Source of the DNA: Tenacibaculum mesophilum
GTDB lineage: Bacteria; Bacteroidota; Bacteroidia; Flavobacteriales; Flavobacteriaceae
Reading direction: 5' to 3'
Assembly (NCBI RefSeq): GCF_003867075.1
Contig: NZ_CP032544.1
Coordinates: 1,168,001-1,232,000, forward strand
Length of the DNA: 64,000 nucleotides
The notes under the pieces are model-generated. The model was given only the letters and a program-made list of their open reading frames with translations. It made no database searches and had not been told where the DNA came from. Positions 1 through 10,103 of the stretch are shown in pieces; within the stretch, counting starts at the first letter, position 1; every line of letters begins with the position of its first letter. A program made the position numbers and the translations under genes.

Positions 1-339
1 AGAAATCTTTCCCCCTAACACATGGTACAAACCTCTGTATTGCGCTGTATTTTCAATCGCCATTACATCACGAATATCTTCTACCACACATACAATCTCA
101 GCATTTCGTTTCGGGTTACTACAAATATCACATAGCACTGTATCTGAAATATTATGACACTTTTTACACGATTTTACATCATTTCGTAAATGCGTTAAAG
201 CCTCTGACAAATACTTCGTGTTTTCTTTCGGTTGTTTTAATAAATGTAACACCAAACGAAGTGCTGTCCGCTTACCAATACCCGGTAATCTGCTTACTTC
301 ATTTACTGCATTTTCTAATAATTTTGACGAAAAATCCAT
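1..339 (-). CDS. recR: Recombination protein RecR, N-terminal part (cut by window edge)
   Basis: The reverse strand reads open from an ATG at 339 to the window edge, giving 113 residues that begin [20 protein letters not shown]. The helix-hairpin-helix motif ([12 protein letters not shown]) is followed by a four-cysteine zinc finger (CKKC...CDIC) and the start of the Toprim domain ([12 protein letters not shown]). This order is diagnostic of RecR, which works with RecO and RecF in loading RecA at single-strand gaps. About 85 C-terminal residues lie outside the window. It diverges from pepD, with 70 bp between the two starts. Confidence 0.93.
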   Translation of the reverse strand, partial: MDFSSKLLENAVNEVSRLPGIGKRTALRLVLHLLKQPKENTKYLSEALTHLRNDVKSCKKCHNISDTVLCDICSNPKRNAEIVCVVEDIRDVMAIENTAQYRGLYHVLGGKIS

Positions 340-373
340 GCTGCGAATTTACAATTTTTCGATAAGGATTAAG

Positions 374-381
374 TATCTTCG
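374..381 (+). promoter_or_regulatory. Weak -7 promoter element for pepD
   Basis: TATCTTCG matches the Bacteroidota -7 consensus TAnnTTTG except at one base. It lies 28 nt upstream of the chosen pepD start. No clear -33 TTG is seen, so this is a tentative call. Confidence 0.3.
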
Positions 382-409
382 TAGCTTTAAAATTAAAACT
401 TCAATTCAC

Positions 410-1873
410 ATGAATTCAGAGATAAGAAACCTAGAACCAAAAGCTGTTTGGAAAAATTTTGCCGACTTAAACGCTGTACCTCGCCCTTCTAAAAAAGAAG
501 AAAGAGTAATTCAGTTTATGGTAGATTTCGGTAAGAAATTAAATCTTGAAACCATGGTTGATAAAGTTGGGAATGTAATTATTCGCAAGCCTGCTTCAAC
601 TGGAATGGAAGACAGAAAAACAGTAGTTATGCAAAGCCATTTAGATATGGTACACCAGAAAAATGCTGATACTGTTTTTGATTTTGACACCGAAGGTATT
701 AAAATGTTTGTAGATGGTGATTGGGTTAAAGCTGACGGAACTACGTTAGGAGCTGACAACGGTTTAGGGGTTGCTGCTATCATGGGTGTTTTAGAATCTA
801 CTAATATTCCTCACCCTGCTATCGAAGCTTTATTCACAATTGATGAAGAAACAGGTATGACAGGTGCAATGGGACTTGAAGGAGGTTTATTAGAAGGTGA
901 AATTTTATTAAATCTAGACACTGAAGAAGATGATGAAATAGGAATGGGATGTGCTGGTGGTGTAGATGTTACCGCTACTAGAAATTATAGTGAAGAAACT
1001 ACTCCTGAAAACACAATCGCCTATGAAATTTCTGTTACTGGACTAAATGGTGGTCACTCAGGAATGGATATTATTAAAGGTTTAGGAAACGCTAACAAAA
1101 TTATGAACCGTTTATTATTTGATGGGTTTACCAACTTTGGTTTACGTGTTTCGGAAATTAACGGAGGTAGTTTACGTAATGCTATTCCTCGCGAAAGCTT
1201 TTCAACTGTAGTTATTGATGCTGTTTCTAAAGAACCTTTCCAATTTGAAATACATGAGCTTATCAACAACATCAAAGCTGAGTTTTCAACACTAGAACCT
1301 AATCTAACTATTGAATTAAAAGAAATTGACACTCCTGAAACTGTAATGGATCTAGGCGTTCAAGAAGGATTAATTAAAGCCGTTTATGCTGCTTTAAATG
1401 GTGTATATCGAATGAGCCCTGATATTGAAGGTTTAGTAGAAACCTCAAACAACATTGCTCGTATTATTGTAAAAGATGGAGCTATTAAAATTGGATGTTT
1501 AACACGTTCTTCTTCTGAAACAAATAAGTGGGACTTAGCTAACTCATTACGTTCATCTTTTGAATTAGCTGGTTTTGATGTAGAGTTTTCTGGTTCGTAT
1601 CCTGGATGGTTACCAAACGTAAATTCTGAGATTTTAAAAACTGTAACTAATTTATATGAAGAGTTACACAACGAAAAACCTATTGTAGCTGCATGTCATG
1701 CAGGGTTAGAATGTGGTATTTTAGGCCAAAACTACCCAGAAATGGACATGGTTTCTTTTGGTCCGAATATTAAAGGTGCACATTCACCTGATGAACGCGC
1801 ACAAATATCATCAACACAAAAATTCTGGAAATTTTTATTAGAGATTTTAAAGAACACTCCAGTTAAGAATTAA
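410..1873 (+). CDS. pepD: Aminoacyl-histidine dipeptidase (M20C peptidase, carnosinase-type)
   Basis: A cytosolic zinc exopeptidase that cleaves Xaa-His dipeptides; 487 residues, close to E. coli PepD (485). The M20 metal-binding signatures occur in order: MQSHLDMVHQK, GADNGLGVAA, the DEETGMTGA segment with the general-base Glu, LNLDTEE, and a late CHAGLECG His. The reading frame extends upstream to 218, but that part runs through recR on the other strand and has no homology. The ATG at 410 (MNSEIRNLEPKAVWKNF) fits the family N terminus. A hairpin terminator follows at 1893. Confidence 0.95.
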   Translation: MNSEIRNLEPKAVWKNFADLNAVPRPSKKEERVIQFMVDFGKKLNLETMVDKVGNVIIRKPASTGMEDRKTVVMQSHLDMVHQKNADTVFDFDTEGIKMFVDGDWVKADGTTLGADNGLGVAAIMGVLESTNIPHPAIEALFTIDEETGMTGAMGLEGGLLEGEILLNLDTEEDDEIGMGCAGGVDVTATRNYSEETTPENTIAYEISVTGLNGGHSGMDIIKGLGNANKIMNRLLFDGFTNFGLRVSEINGGSLRNAIPRESFSTVVIDAVSKEPFQFEIHELINNIKAEFSTLEPNLTIELKEIDTPETVMDLGVQEGLIKAVYAALNGVYRMSPDIEGLVETSNNIARIIVKDGAIKIGCLTRSSSETNKWDLANSLRSSFELAGFDVEFSGSYPGWLPNVNSEILKTVTNLYEELHNEKPIVAACHAGLECGILGQNYPEMDMVSFGPNIKGAHSPDERAQISSTQKFWKFLLEILKNTPVKN

Positions 1874-1892
1874 AGACTTATACATAAACTTT

Positions 1893-1923
1893 AAAACCAC
1901 AGCTTTTCAGTTGTGGTTTTTTG
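1893..1923 (+). terminator. Rho-independent terminator after pepD
   Basis: AAAACCACA (1893-1901) pairs perfectly with TGTGGTTTT (1912-1920) around a 10-nt loop, followed by more T residues. It lies 20 nt after the pepD stop and just before acpH. Confidence 0.8.
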
Positions 1924-1937
1924 TTTACATTTATAAA

Positions 1938-2525
1938 ATGAATTTTTTAGCGCATTTATATCTTTCTGACAACAACACTAATGTAATGATTGGTAACTTT
2001 ATTGCCGACCATGTAAAAGGAAGAAACTTCTCTCACTATCATGAAGACATTCAAAAAGGAATTTTGTTACATCGCGAAATTGACACCTACACAGATGCGC
2101 ATAAAATTGTTAGAATCAGTAAGCGTCGCCTTCACGAAAGATATCGTCATTATGACGGAGTAATTATCGATATTTTTTACGATCATTATTTAGCCAAAAA
2201 CTGGAAAAATTATTCACAAATCCCACTAGACGTCTATGTAAACTCTGTCTATAATTTACTTCAAGACAATATTGATATTCTTCCTGAAAAAACACAAGAA
2301 ATGCTACCCTACATGATACAGTATGACTGGTTATATAATTATCAATTTGCTAAAGGGATTCAGGAAGTCCTAAACGGAATGAATAGACGCACTAATGGGA
2401 AATCAAAAATGAATTTAGCGACCGGAGATTTGTTAGAGAATTATCAGATTTTCGAAAATGATTTCGCTACTTTTTTTGAAGACCTTCGCACATTCTCTCA
2501 TCAAAAACTAAAAGAACTAAGTTAA
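1938..2525 (+). CDS. acpH: Acyl carrier protein phosphodiesterase family (AcpH, DUF479)
   Basis: 195 residues, the same size as E. coli AcpH (193). Family landmarks are MNFLAHLYLS at the start, MIGNFIADHVKG, the acidic/His cluster HREIDTYTDAH, and DIFYDHYLAKNW. These supply the metal ligands of an HD-like phosphodiesterase that would remove 4'-phosphopantetheine from holo-ACP. A longer reading frame starts at 1911 inside the upstream terminator, so the ATG at 1938 is preferred. TACATTTA, a near -7 element, ends 4 nt before it. ggt starts 6 nt downstream, so the two are probably co-transcribed. Confidence 0.85.
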   Translation: MNFLAHLYLSDNNTNVMIGNFIADHVKGRNFSHYHEDIQKGILLHREIDTYTDAHKIVRISKRRLHERYRHYDGVIIDIFYDHYLAKNWKNYSQIPLDVYVNSVYNLLQDNIDILPEKTQEMLPYMIQYDWLYNYQFAKGIQEVLNGMNRRTNGKSKMNLATGDLLENYQIFENDFATFFEDLRTFSHQKLKELS

Positions 2526-2531
2526 CAACAC

Positions 2532-4211
2532 ATGAAAAAAGCATTCTTATTTTTTTTAACACTCACAGTATTATATAGCTGTAAAAAAGAAAAAGTTCTA
2601 GGTACAATTACTGAAAAGGCTATGGTAGTTTCTGCTCGTAAAGAAGCTTCACAAATTGGTTCGGATATCTTACAAAAAGGAGGAAATGCTTTCGACGCTA
2701 TGGTAGCCACAGAATTAGCTTTAGCAGTAACATATCCTTACGCTGGTAATCTTGGTGGTGGTGGATTCATGGTATATAGAAAAAATACGGGAGAAATTGG
2801 TGCGCTTGACTATCGCGAAAAAGCTCCACTTGCTGCTCATAAAGACATGTATTTAGATAGCTTAGGAAATGTAATTAAAAACAAAAGTACTTTAGGAGCT
2901 ATGGCTGCAGGAATTCCAGGAACAGTGGCTGGTGTTTTTGCCACACATGAAAAATTCGGCTCATTACCTATTCAAGAGATTTTAAAACCAATCATAGCTT
3001 TAGCTAAAAAAGGAGTTGTAGTTACTCAAAAACAAGAAGACCGTATAAAAAAGTATCAACATTATTTTTTAGAAGTAAATAAAGACTCTATTCTTTTTGA
3101 CAAGCCTTGGAAAAAGGGAGACACTATCAAATATACTGCTTTAGCAGCAACTTTAGAACGTATTGCAAAAAATGGTCGTGATGAGTTTTACAAAGGAGAA
3201 ACCGCTAAACGCCTTGTTGATTTTATGCAAAACAATGGCGGAATTATGACCGAAGAAGATTTGGCTAAGTATGAAGCTAGATGGAGAACTCCAATCACTT
3301 TTACCTACGACGATTTACGAATTATTTCAATGTCTCCACCTGCTAGTGGGGGAATTTGTTTAGCACAAATAATGAACGGAATTGAACCGTTTGATTTAGA
3401 TAAATACGGTCATAATTCAACAAAAACTATGCAGATAATTACTGAAGCAGAACGTAGAGCTTATGCAGATAGAAGTTTTTACTTAGGAGATCCTGATTTT
3501 GTAGAAATTCCTATTAAGACACTCATCAGTAAAGAATACACAAAAAATCGAATGCTTGATTTTTCTTTTGAAAAAGCCACCTCTTCAACCGATGTTTCTC
3601 ATGGAAATATTACAATGGTTGAAAGTGATGAAACCACCCACTACTCTATTGTTGATCAATTTGGAAATGCTATTTCAGCCACAACAACCATTAATGGAGC
3701 TTACGGTTCTAAGCTATATTGTTCAGATTTAGGTTTTTTCTTAAACAATGAAATGGATGATTTTTCAAGCAAACCTGGTGTGCCGAATATGTTTGGTTTA
3801 GTTGGAGCTGAAGCGAATAAAATTGAACCCGAAAAACGCATGTTAAGCTCTATGACTCCTACTATTGTAGAAAAAAATGGTCAACTATACATGGTTGTAG
3901 GAACTCCTGGAGGTTCAACAATTATTACTTCAGTTTTGCAAACTATTTTAAATGTACATGAGTTTGATATGGGAATGCAAGAAGCCGTGAATCAACCACG
4001 TTTCCACCATCAATGGTTACCAGATGTAATTAAAATGGAACCAAAAGGTTTTGACGAACAAGTAAAAAAAGACTTACAACAATTAGGATACAAATTAGAT
4101 GAAACAAATTCACCTGTTATAGGAAAAGTAGATGCTATTTTAGTGCTTCCTAACGGAAAACTAGAAGGCGGTGCAGACCCTAGAGGGGACGACACCGCTG
4201 TAGGGTTTTAG
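2532..4211 (+). CDS. ggt: Gamma-glutamyltransferase (glutathione hydrolase) lipoprotein
   Basis: 559 residues. The N terminus has a hydrophobic stretch ending in LYSC, a lipobox, so the protein is probably anchored to an envelope membrane. The self-cleavage and nucleophile site is TTHYSIVD, with the N-terminal Thr of the small subunit near residue 368. The oxyanion and glutamate-binding motifs SSMTPTIV and GTPGGSTI follow. GGT cleaves the gamma-glutamyl bond of glutathione and transfers it to water or amino acids. The spacing after acpH suggests an operon, with no obvious functional link. Confidence 0.95.
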   Translation: MKKAFLFFLTLTVLYSCKKEKVLGTITEKAMVVSARKEASQIGSDILQKGGNAFDAMVATELALAVTYPYAGNLGGGGFMVYRKNTGEIGALDYREKAPLAAHKDMYLDSLGNVIKNKSTLGAMAAGIPGTVAGVFATHEKFGSLPIQEILKPIIALAKKGVVVTQKQEDRIKKYQHYFLEVNKDSILFDKPWKKGDTIKYTALAATLERIAKNGRDEFYKGETAKRLVDFMQNNGGIMTEEDLAKYEARWRTPITFTYDDLRIISMSPPASGGICLAQIMNGIEPFDLDKYGHNSTKTMQIITEAERRAYADRSFYLGDPDFVEIPIKTLISKEYTKNRMLDFSFEKATSSTDVSHGNITMVESDETTHYSIVDQFGNAISATTTINGAYGSKLYCSDLGFFLNNEMDDFSSKPGVPNMFGLVGAEANKIEPEKRMLSSMTPTIVEKNGQLYMVVGTPGGSTIITSVLQTILNVHEFDMGMQEAVNQPRFHHQWLPDVIKMEPKGFDEQVKKDLQQLGYKLDETNSPVIGKVDAILVLPNGKLEGGADPRGDDTAVGF

Positions 4212-4280
4212 TTTTTAACATTTTTTTCACTCCCTTTAACAACTAATTAAGTAGTTTTAAGATTTAAATTTCAACAAAGC

Positions 4281-7200
4281 ATGAAAAAAATACTGACCTT
4301 ACTCACTTTAGCTACCTGCTACACTGGCTTTTCCCAAGAAACACGCCTTTTAAGACAACCTACAATATCTAACTCTGAAGTCGTTTTTGTATATGCAAAC
4401 GACCTTTGGAAGGCTCCGATTAAAGGTGGAGATGCCATACGACTTACCAGTGATGACGGCTATGAGTCAAACCCACATTTCTCTAATGATGGTACTATGA
4501 TTGCCTTTACTGCACAGTACGATGGAAATACTGATGTATATGTAATTCCTGCTACTGGTGGTGAACCCAAACGATTAACCTATCATCCAAGTGGTGACTT
4601 TGTACAAGGCTGGACACCTGATAACAAAGTTTTATTTCGCTCATCTAGAGAAGGCAGACCAACCCAAACTACTAAATTCTATACTGTTTCACTTAAAGGA
4701 GAATTACCTAAAGCTGTAAACGTTCCAAGAGCTGCTTATGGAGAATTTTCAAAAGATGGTAAATACCTTGCCTACACCCCTATTACGAGTTGGGATGCAG
4801 AATGGCGAAATTATCGTGGTGGTCAAGCAATGCCTATTTGGATTTTAAATATGCAAAATCAAAAACTAGTTAAAACTCCTCAAAAAGACAAAGAAAGGCA
4901 TTTAGATCCTGTTTGGTACAACGGTAATGTTTACTACATTTCTGAAAGAGACTATACTAGTAATATTTGGTCATATAACTTGGCAACCAAACAAGAAAAA
5001 CAACTTACATTCCATAAAAGATTTGATGTAAAAAGCTTAGATGCTAATTCAAACGGAATTGTTTATGAACAAGGAGGATACATCCACTTTTTAAATCCTA
5101 ACACCTCAACTACCAAACAAATACCGATAACAGTTCATGGTGATTTAAACTATGCTAGAACTCGTTGGATGGATGTAAAAGGAAGAAATTTAACAAACCC
5201 TAATATTTCCCCTAAAGGAAAAAGAGCTATTTTTGAATACCGCGGTGAAATTTTTACTGTCCCAAAAGAAAATGGTACTTGGAGAAACTTAACCAACTCT
5301 TCAGGTGTAGCTGATAGGTATCCTATTTGGTCTCCAAAAGGAGATAAAGTAGCTTGGTTTTCTGATAAAAATGGAGAATACGAATTGGTGATTTCCGACC
5401 AAAATGGAGACAACAAATCATATATTACCATTCCTAATCCTACTTTTTATTTTAGACCAGATTGGTCTCCTGATGGTAAATATGTATCATTTACCGATAC
5501 GCATTTTAATATTTGGATTTTAAATTTAGAAACTAAAAAAGCTGAAAAAGTAGCTACTGATAATTTTGCACATCCAAATAGAACCATGAATCCGAAATGG
5601 TCTCCTGATAGTGATTGGATTGCTTATGCTAAACAAAATGAAAATCATTTTAAATCTATTTACGCATATCAAATCAGCACCAAAAAAACAATTCAAATTA
5701 CAGATCCTTTAGCAGATGCTATTTCACCTGTTTGGGATGCTTCAGGGAAATATATTTATACCTTGGCTAGCACAAACTACGGATTAGCATCTGGGTGGTT
5801 AGACATGAGTTCTTACGACCCTTCAGTAACTCGTAGCTTATATGCCGTTGTTTTGAACAGCAAAGACAAAGCTCCTAACCTACCGAAAACTGATGAAGAG
5901 AAAGATTCAGAAGAAAAGAGCAAAAAAGAAAAAAAAGACGATAAAAAAACATCAAAAGAAGCTGATAAAATAAAAGTTGTGATTGATGAAGAAGGTATTT
6001 TCAATAGAGCTATTGCCTTAAAATTACCTGCTAAAAATTATACAGCTTTATACAAAGCACCAAAAAATCATGTTTTCATAGCTGAAGCTATTCAAAACAA
6101 ACCTGATGTGATTATCCATGACTATGACATTTCAAAAGAAAAAGCTACTGAATTTACTAAAGGAGCTCGTTCAGTAACAGTTTCAGAAGACAGAGAGTCT
6201 GTATTACTATCAAGTAAAGGAAACTGGAGTATTGTTAGTAGTAAATCTCCAGTTAAACCTGGTAAAGGCTCTATAAAAACCAACTTAAAAATTAAGGTCG
6301 ACCCAAAAGCTGAAGCTCATCAAATCTTTAAAGAAGGTTGGCGCTATATGAGAGATTTTTTATATGTTGATAATGTACACGGTGCACCTTGGGACAAAAT
6401 CTATCAATGGTACGCTCCTTGGATTGATCATGTAAGGCACAGAACTGATTTAAACTATGTTGTAGACATTATGAGCGGTGAAGTTGCTATTGGTCATTCA
6501 TACGTTTATGGAGGTGACACTCCTAAAACCAACTACGTTCCTGTTGGATTACTTGGTTGTGATTTTGAAGAATCTAATGGCTTATACAAGTTTTCAAAAA
6601 TATACAAAGGAGAACGTTGGAATCCTAATATTAAAGCTCCATTAGGGCTTCCGGGAATTGATGTTAAAGAAGGGGATTATTTATTAGAAGTTAATGGAGT
6701 TCCTGTAACTTCAAAAGACAATCTGTATAAAGCATTAGAGCAAACCGCAGGAAGAGAAATTTACATTAAGACAAATTCTAACCCCACAGTTAATGGAGCA
6801 AAAACTATTTTGGTAAAACCTGTTGCCAGTGAAAGAAATTTGCGCTCTATAGACTGGGTAGAAGAAAACAGGAGAAAAGTAGATAAATTATCTAACGGAA
6901 AATTAGCGTATGTGTATGTTCCGAATACTTCAAACAACGGATTTACCTCTTTTAATCGCTATTATTTTTCTCAGCAAGATAAAAAAGGAGTTATTATAGA
7001 CGAAAGAAATAACGGTGGTGGTAGTGCTGCCGATTATATGATTGATATTTTATCGAGAAAACCTTTTGGGTATTTTAATAGTAAAGCTAATAAAAGAAAG
7101 CCATGGACAACACCTATAGCTGGTATTTGGGGACCAAAAGTGATGATTATTAACGAGCGTGCTGGTTCTGGAGGAGATTTACTTCCTTATATGTTTAAAG

Positions 7201-7523
7201 AAAAAAAATTAGGACCACTAGTTGGAACTCGTACATGGGGAGGTTTAGTAGGAACCTGGGACACTCCAGCTTTTATTGATGGTGGTAGAATGGTTGCACC
7301 ACGTGGTGGATTTTTTGATTTGGATGGTAATTGGGCCGTTGAAGGTGAAGGTGTAGCTCCTGATATCGAAGTACACCAAGAGCCAAGTAAAATTTTAAAA
7401 GGAAAAGACCCTCAGTTAGAAAAAGCTGTTGATGAAGCTTTACGCTTATTAAAAAGTAATGAATTTATTCCTAAACCTGAACCTGCTCCACCTGTGCGTT
7501 GGAAAAGACCTTCCGGATATTAA
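4281..7523 (+). CDS. Tricorn-like S41 family peptidase with beta-propeller domains
   Basis: 1080 residues beginning with a Sec signal peptide (LLTLATCYTGFSQE), so it acts in the envelope or outside the cell. The first 500 or so residues are WD/PD40-like propeller repeats (WSPKGDKVAWFSD, WSPDGKYVSF, WSPDSDWIAY). A low-complexity Lys/Glu/Asp linker follows near residues 530-565. A C1 domain with a conserved His (VHGAPWD), a PDZ-like domain (GDYLLEVNGVPV) and the S41 catalytic domain complete the order. The nucleophile is the Ser in AGSGGD. This is the architecture of archaeal tricorn protease; the substrate is not known. A terminator follows. Confidence 0.93.
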   Translation: MKKILTLLTLATCYTGFSQETRLLRQPTISNSEVVFVYANDLWKAPIKGGDAIRLTSDDGYESNPHFSNDGTMIAFTAQYDGNTDVYVIPATGGEPKRLTYHPSGDFVQGWTPDNKVLFRSSREGRPTQTTKFYTVSLKGELPKAVNVPRAAYGEFSKDGKYLAYTPITSWDAEWRNYRGGQAMPIWILNMQNQKLVKTPQKDKERHLDPVWYNGNVYYISERDYTSNIWSYNLATKQEKQLTFHKRFDVKSLDANSNGIVYEQGGYIHFLNPNTSTTKQIPITVHGDLNYARTRWMDVKGRNLTNPNISPKGKRAIFEYRGEIFTVPKENGTWRNLTNSSGVADRYPIWSPKGDKVAWFSDKNGEYELVISDQNGDNKSYITIPNPTFYFRPDWSPDGKYVSFTDTHFNIWILNLETKKAEKVATDNFAHPNRTMNPKWSPDSDWIAYAKQNENHFKSIYAYQISTKKTIQITDPLADAISPVWDASGKYIYTLASTNYGLASGWLDMSSYDPSVTRSLYAVVLNSKDKAPNLPKTDEEKDSEEKSKKEKKDDKKTSKEADKIKVVIDEEGIFNRAIALKLPAKNYTALYKAPKNHVFIAEAIQNKPDVIIHDYDISKEKATEFTKGARSVTVSEDRESVLLSSKGNWSIVSSKSPVKPGKGSIKTNLKIKVDPKAEAHQIFKEGWRYMRDFLYVDNVHGAPWDKIYQWYAPWIDHVRHRTDLNYVVDIMSGEVAIGHSYVYGGDTPKTNYVPVGLLGCDFEESNGLYKFSKIYKGERWNPNIKAPLGLPGIDVKEGDYLLEVNGVPVTSKDNLYKALEQTAGREIYIKTNSNPTVNGAKTILVKPVASERNLRSIDWVEENRRKVDKLSNGKLAYVYVPNTSNNGFTSFNRYYFSQQDKKGVIIDERNNGGGSAADYMIDILSRKPFGYFNSKANKRKPWTTPIAGIWGPKVMIINERAGSGGDLLPYMFKEKKLGPLVGTRTWGGLVGTWDTPAFIDGGRMVAPRGGFFDLDGNWAVEGEGVAPDIEVHQEPSKILKGKDPQLEKAVDEALRLLKSNEFIPKPEPAPPVRWKRPSGY

Positions 7524-7560
7524 AATCACTTTATATAAAAGTATAAAAACTTCTTAAAAC

Positions 7561-7585
7561 AGGGGGCTTTTAGCCCCCTTATTTA
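7561..7585 (+). terminator. Rho-independent terminator after the tricorn-like gene
   Basis: AGGGGGC (7561-7567) and GCCCCCT (7573-7579) form a GC-rich stem with a 5-nt loop and a T-rich tail. It stands out in this AT-rich sequence and lies 37 nt after the stop codon. Confidence 0.85.
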
Positions 7586-7661
7586 TTATATAATAAGAGT
7601 CTGCTCATATAATTTCCTAAAATAAAAAGTAATTCATAATTAACAATATTATCTTTTCTAT

Positions 7662-8792
7662 CTATTTCAATAATCTCTTTAATTGATTTATCGTATAATC
7701 AATTTCTTTAATTGTATTTAATTTACTAAAAGAAAATCGTATAGATGTTTTCTTTTCTTCTTTTTCACTTAAGAATTCTCGTAACACATGAGATCCTTTA
7801 CTACTTCCACTTTGACATGCACTACCTCCAGAAACAGCTATCCCAGATAAATCTAAATTAAATAACAGCATTTTATCCTCTAAAGGAAATTGTATATTTA
7901 CAATTGTATAACTAGTCTTTTCTATTGACTCTCCATTAACTCTAATATTTGGAATAACTTCTTTTATTTTTTTTGTAAAATATTCCTTTAATCCAAAAAT
8001 ATATTTTTTGTCTTTTTGTAAATTTTCAAAAGCAATAGTCAACGCTTTTTCCATTCCAACTATTGAATGTACGTTTTCTGTACTAGATCTTGCTCCTTTT
8101 TCTTGTTCACCACCATGTAACATTGGTAATATTCCAATCCCTTTTTTAAAATAAGCAAAACCAACCCCTTTAGGTCCATGGAACTTATGTGCACTTGCAG
8201 TGATAAAATCTATTTGTGTTTTTTGTAAGTCTATATCATAATGCCCAATAGCTTGTACGGTATCTGAATGAAAATACGCCTCATGCTCTTTACATAATGC
8301 TACAACCTCTTCTATTGATAGTAAATTACCTATTTCATTATTCACATACATTAAACTCACCAAAGTTTTTTTCTTTGATTTATTTAGTAAATCCCCCAAA
8401 CTCTCCATTGAAACAGCTCCTTCTTCATTTACCTTAACATAATCTACTACTAGATTATGTTTTTCTTCTAAAAACTGTACAGTGTTTAAAACTGCATGGT
8501 GTTCTATCTTGGAAGTAATAATTCTCTCTACTCCTAAGTTTAAGACTGCATTAAACAAAATTAAGTTATCAGCTTCGGTCCCTCCTGCTGTAAAAATGAT
8601 TTCACTTGAAGACACATTAAAATGTTTCGCTATACTCTTTCTAGCTGTTTCAACAGCTGCTTTAGCTTTTCTACCATGCTGATGTATGGATGACGGATTT
8701 CCAAAATTGGTTTGCATTGATTGTTGAATAACCTCAATAACTTCGGGCAACATAGGTGTTGTTGCGGCATTGTCTAAATAAACAGATTTCAT
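7662..8792 (-). CDS. Cysteine desulfurase (IscS/NifS class V aminotransferase)
   Basis: 376 residues. This PLP enzyme releases sulfur from L-cysteine as a persulfide for Fe-S clusters or tRNA thiolation. Visible features are the N-terminal YLDNAATTP, a cofactor His pair (IEHHAVL), the Schiff-base Lys203 in SAHKFHGPKG, and the active-site Cys326 in SGSACQSGS. The Cys-loop resembles the IscS/NifS group rather than SufS. No isc or suf scaffold gene is adjacent, so its exact partner is unclear. A perfect -7 box ends 4 nt before the ATG, suggesting a leaderless message. Confidence 0.92.
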   Translation of the reverse strand: MKSVYLDNAATTPMLPEVIEVIQQSMQTNFGNPSSIHQHGRKAKAAVETARKSIAKHFNVSSSEIIFTAGGTEADNLILFNAVLNLGVERIITSKIEHHAVLNTVQFLEEKHNLVVDYVKVNEEGAVSMESLGDLLNKSKKKTLVSLMYVNNEIGNLLSIEEVVALCKEHEAYFHSDTVQAIGHYDIDLQKTQIDFITASAHKFHGPKGVGFAYFKKGIGILPMLHGGEQEKGARSSTENVHSIVGMEKALTIAFENLQKDKKYIFGLKEYFTKKIKEVIPNIRVNGESIEKTSYTIVNIQFPLEDKMLLFNLDLSGIAVSGGSACQSGSSKGSHVLREFLSEKEEKKTSIRFSFSKLNTIKEIDYTINQLKRLLK

Positions 8793-8796
8793 AGAG

Positions 8797-8804
8797 CAAA
8801 AATA
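8797..8804 (-). promoter_or_regulatory. -7 promoter element directly upstream of the cysteine desulfurase
   Basis: On the minus strand TATTTTTG matches TAnnTTTG exactly and is separated from the ATG by only 4 nt. Transcription would start at or next to the start codon. Confidence 0.5.
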
Positions 8805-8838
8805 AGTTTTTCTTAACGATAGTTATGTTTTCAAAAAA

Positions 8839-9384
8839 TTATTGATTCTGAAAAATATATACCTCTGTTGCTCCTTGCCCATATCTTTGATAAGAAGCGT
8901 CGTAATATTTAACTGGATAATTATTTAATAAATACTGTAACTCAGTTTTTAAAACTCCATCTCCTACTCCATGTATTAAAACTAGTTTTGATATTCTTTT
9001 AGATATACAATACTCTAACTTATGTTTTGCTGTATTAATTTGTATTGATAAAATATCAAAATTATCCATTCCTCTTGTAGATTTTAACAGCTTTTCAGCA
9101 TGTAAATCTACTTCCATTACCACTTCTCTTTTATCTTTTATAAAAGATGTTTTTTTCTTTTTTTCTTTATTTTGAGTCTTGGCTTTAAGCATTGGATTGT
9201 TAATATCCGAATATTTACTTAACTCACTTTGATCTACCTCAACTTTTACTAGCTCTTTCCTAAGAAAACAATACTCCATTCCTCCCTCATCTTTAACAAA
9301 AATTTCTTCATTTTTAATTTTTGTTACAACTCCTTTAATATCAGCATCAATTACTGCTACTTTATTTCCTATTTCTAAACACAT
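8839..9384 (-). CDS. Smr-domain protein with DUF2027-like N terminus
   Basis: 181 residues. The N-terminal third is a small beta-rich KOW/MutS2-like segment (GNKVAVIDADIKGVVTKI). The C-terminal half is an Smr domain with its three signatures: EVDLHAEKL, LVLIHGVGDGVLKTEL and YGQGATEVYI. Smr domains bind nucleic acid and often act as endonucleases; some cleave mRNA at stalled ribosomes. The exact role of this Bacteroidota form is unknown. The gene is 46 nt upstream of the cysteine desulfurase on the same strand, but the latter has its own promoter box. Confidence 0.85.
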   Translation of the reverse strand: MCLEIGNKVAVIDADIKGVVTKIKNEEIFVKDEGGMEYCFLRKELVKVEVDQSELSKYSDINNPMLKAKTQNKEKKKKTSFIKDKREVVMEVDLHAEKLLKSTRGMDNFDILSIQINTAKHKLEYCISKRISKLVLIHGVGDGVLKTELQYLLNNYPVKYYDASYQRYGQGATEVYIFQNQ

Positions 9385-9424
9385 CCTTAACCTTTATTTA
9401 ATTAGCCAAAAGGGTATTAGCTTG

Positions 9425-9432
9425 TATTTTTG
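9425..9432 (+). promoter_or_regulatory. -7 promoter element for the phosphatase-like gene
   Basis: TATTTTTG is an exact TAnnTTTG match, 35 nt upstream of the ATG at 9468, in the divergent gap after the Smr gene. Confidence 0.45.
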
Positions 9433-9467
9433 CAAATGATTTAATTATGCAAAATAACTGCAAATAA

Positions 9468-10103
9468 ATGATAAACACTAAGAATATCAATACAAAAATT
9501 TTCTTTGAGGAAGCTAGAAAAGAGTTAACCCTTACCGAAGACCGAAAAGATTTATTGGTTGAAATAATAGACACTATTTACGAAGAATATCTTGACAGAG
9601 AAAAAATAAATTTAAATTTTATTTGTACTCATAATTCTCGTAGAAGTCAGTTTGCACAAGTGTGGAGCTTTTTTGCTATTGAATATTTTAACTTAAAGAA
9701 TATGTTCACCTATTCTGGCGGAACAGAAACCACTTCTTTTCATAGAAACACAGTGAAATGTTTACAAAAAACTGGCTTTATCTTTAACGTTGTTGATTTT
9801 TCTCACCAGAATCCAAGGTACTTAGTTTCTTTTAAAGGAACTAAAAAATCAATTTTAGGTTTTTCCAAGTTATATGATCACCCCCAAAACAGTTATCCTT
9901 TTGTAGCTATAACTACTTGTGATAATGCCGACCAAAACTGTCCATATATACCTGATGCTATTGAACGTTTTCATTTACCTTATAACGACCCTCAAACATC
10001 TGACAATACAGACTTAACCGAAGAAACATACTTAAAAGTTAGTAAACAAATTGCTGGTGAGTTATTTTTTATTTTCGAAGAAATTTATCAAAAATTATCT
10101 TAG
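9468..10103 (+). CDS. Low-molecular-weight protein-tyrosine-phosphatase/arsenate reductase-like protein
   Basis: 211 residues. The key motif is FICTHNSRRSQFAQ, a Cys-X5-Arg phosphate-binding loop like that of LMW tyrosine phosphatases and thioredoxin-coupled ArsC. A further Cys pair occurs in TTCDNADQNCPYIP near residue 145, in the position of the ArsC redox cysteines, followed by an acidic YNDPQ segment. The protein is longer than classical LMW-PTP (about 150) because of a 50-residue N-terminal helical extension. There are no ars genes next to it, so arsenate reduction is possible but unproven. It ends against the convergent PPK2 gene with no gap. Confidence 0.75.
   Translation: MINTKNINTKIFFEEARKELTLTEDRKDLLVEIIDTIYEEYLDREKINLNFICTHNSRRSQFAQVWSFFAIEYFNLKNMFTYSGGTETTSFHRNTVKCLQKTGFIFNVVDFSHQNPRYLVSFKGTKKSILGFSKLYDHPQNSYPFVAITTCDNADQNCPYIPDAIERFHLPYNDPQTSDNTDLTEETYLKVSKQIAGELFFIFEEIYQKLS

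Noticed and set aside
218..409. Upstream extension of pepD
   Set aside because: This frame runs through recR on the opposite strand and has no homology; the ATG at 410 gives the family length.
1911..1937. Upstream extension of acpH
   Set aside because: It begins inside the pepD terminator, and the family N terminus starts at 1938.
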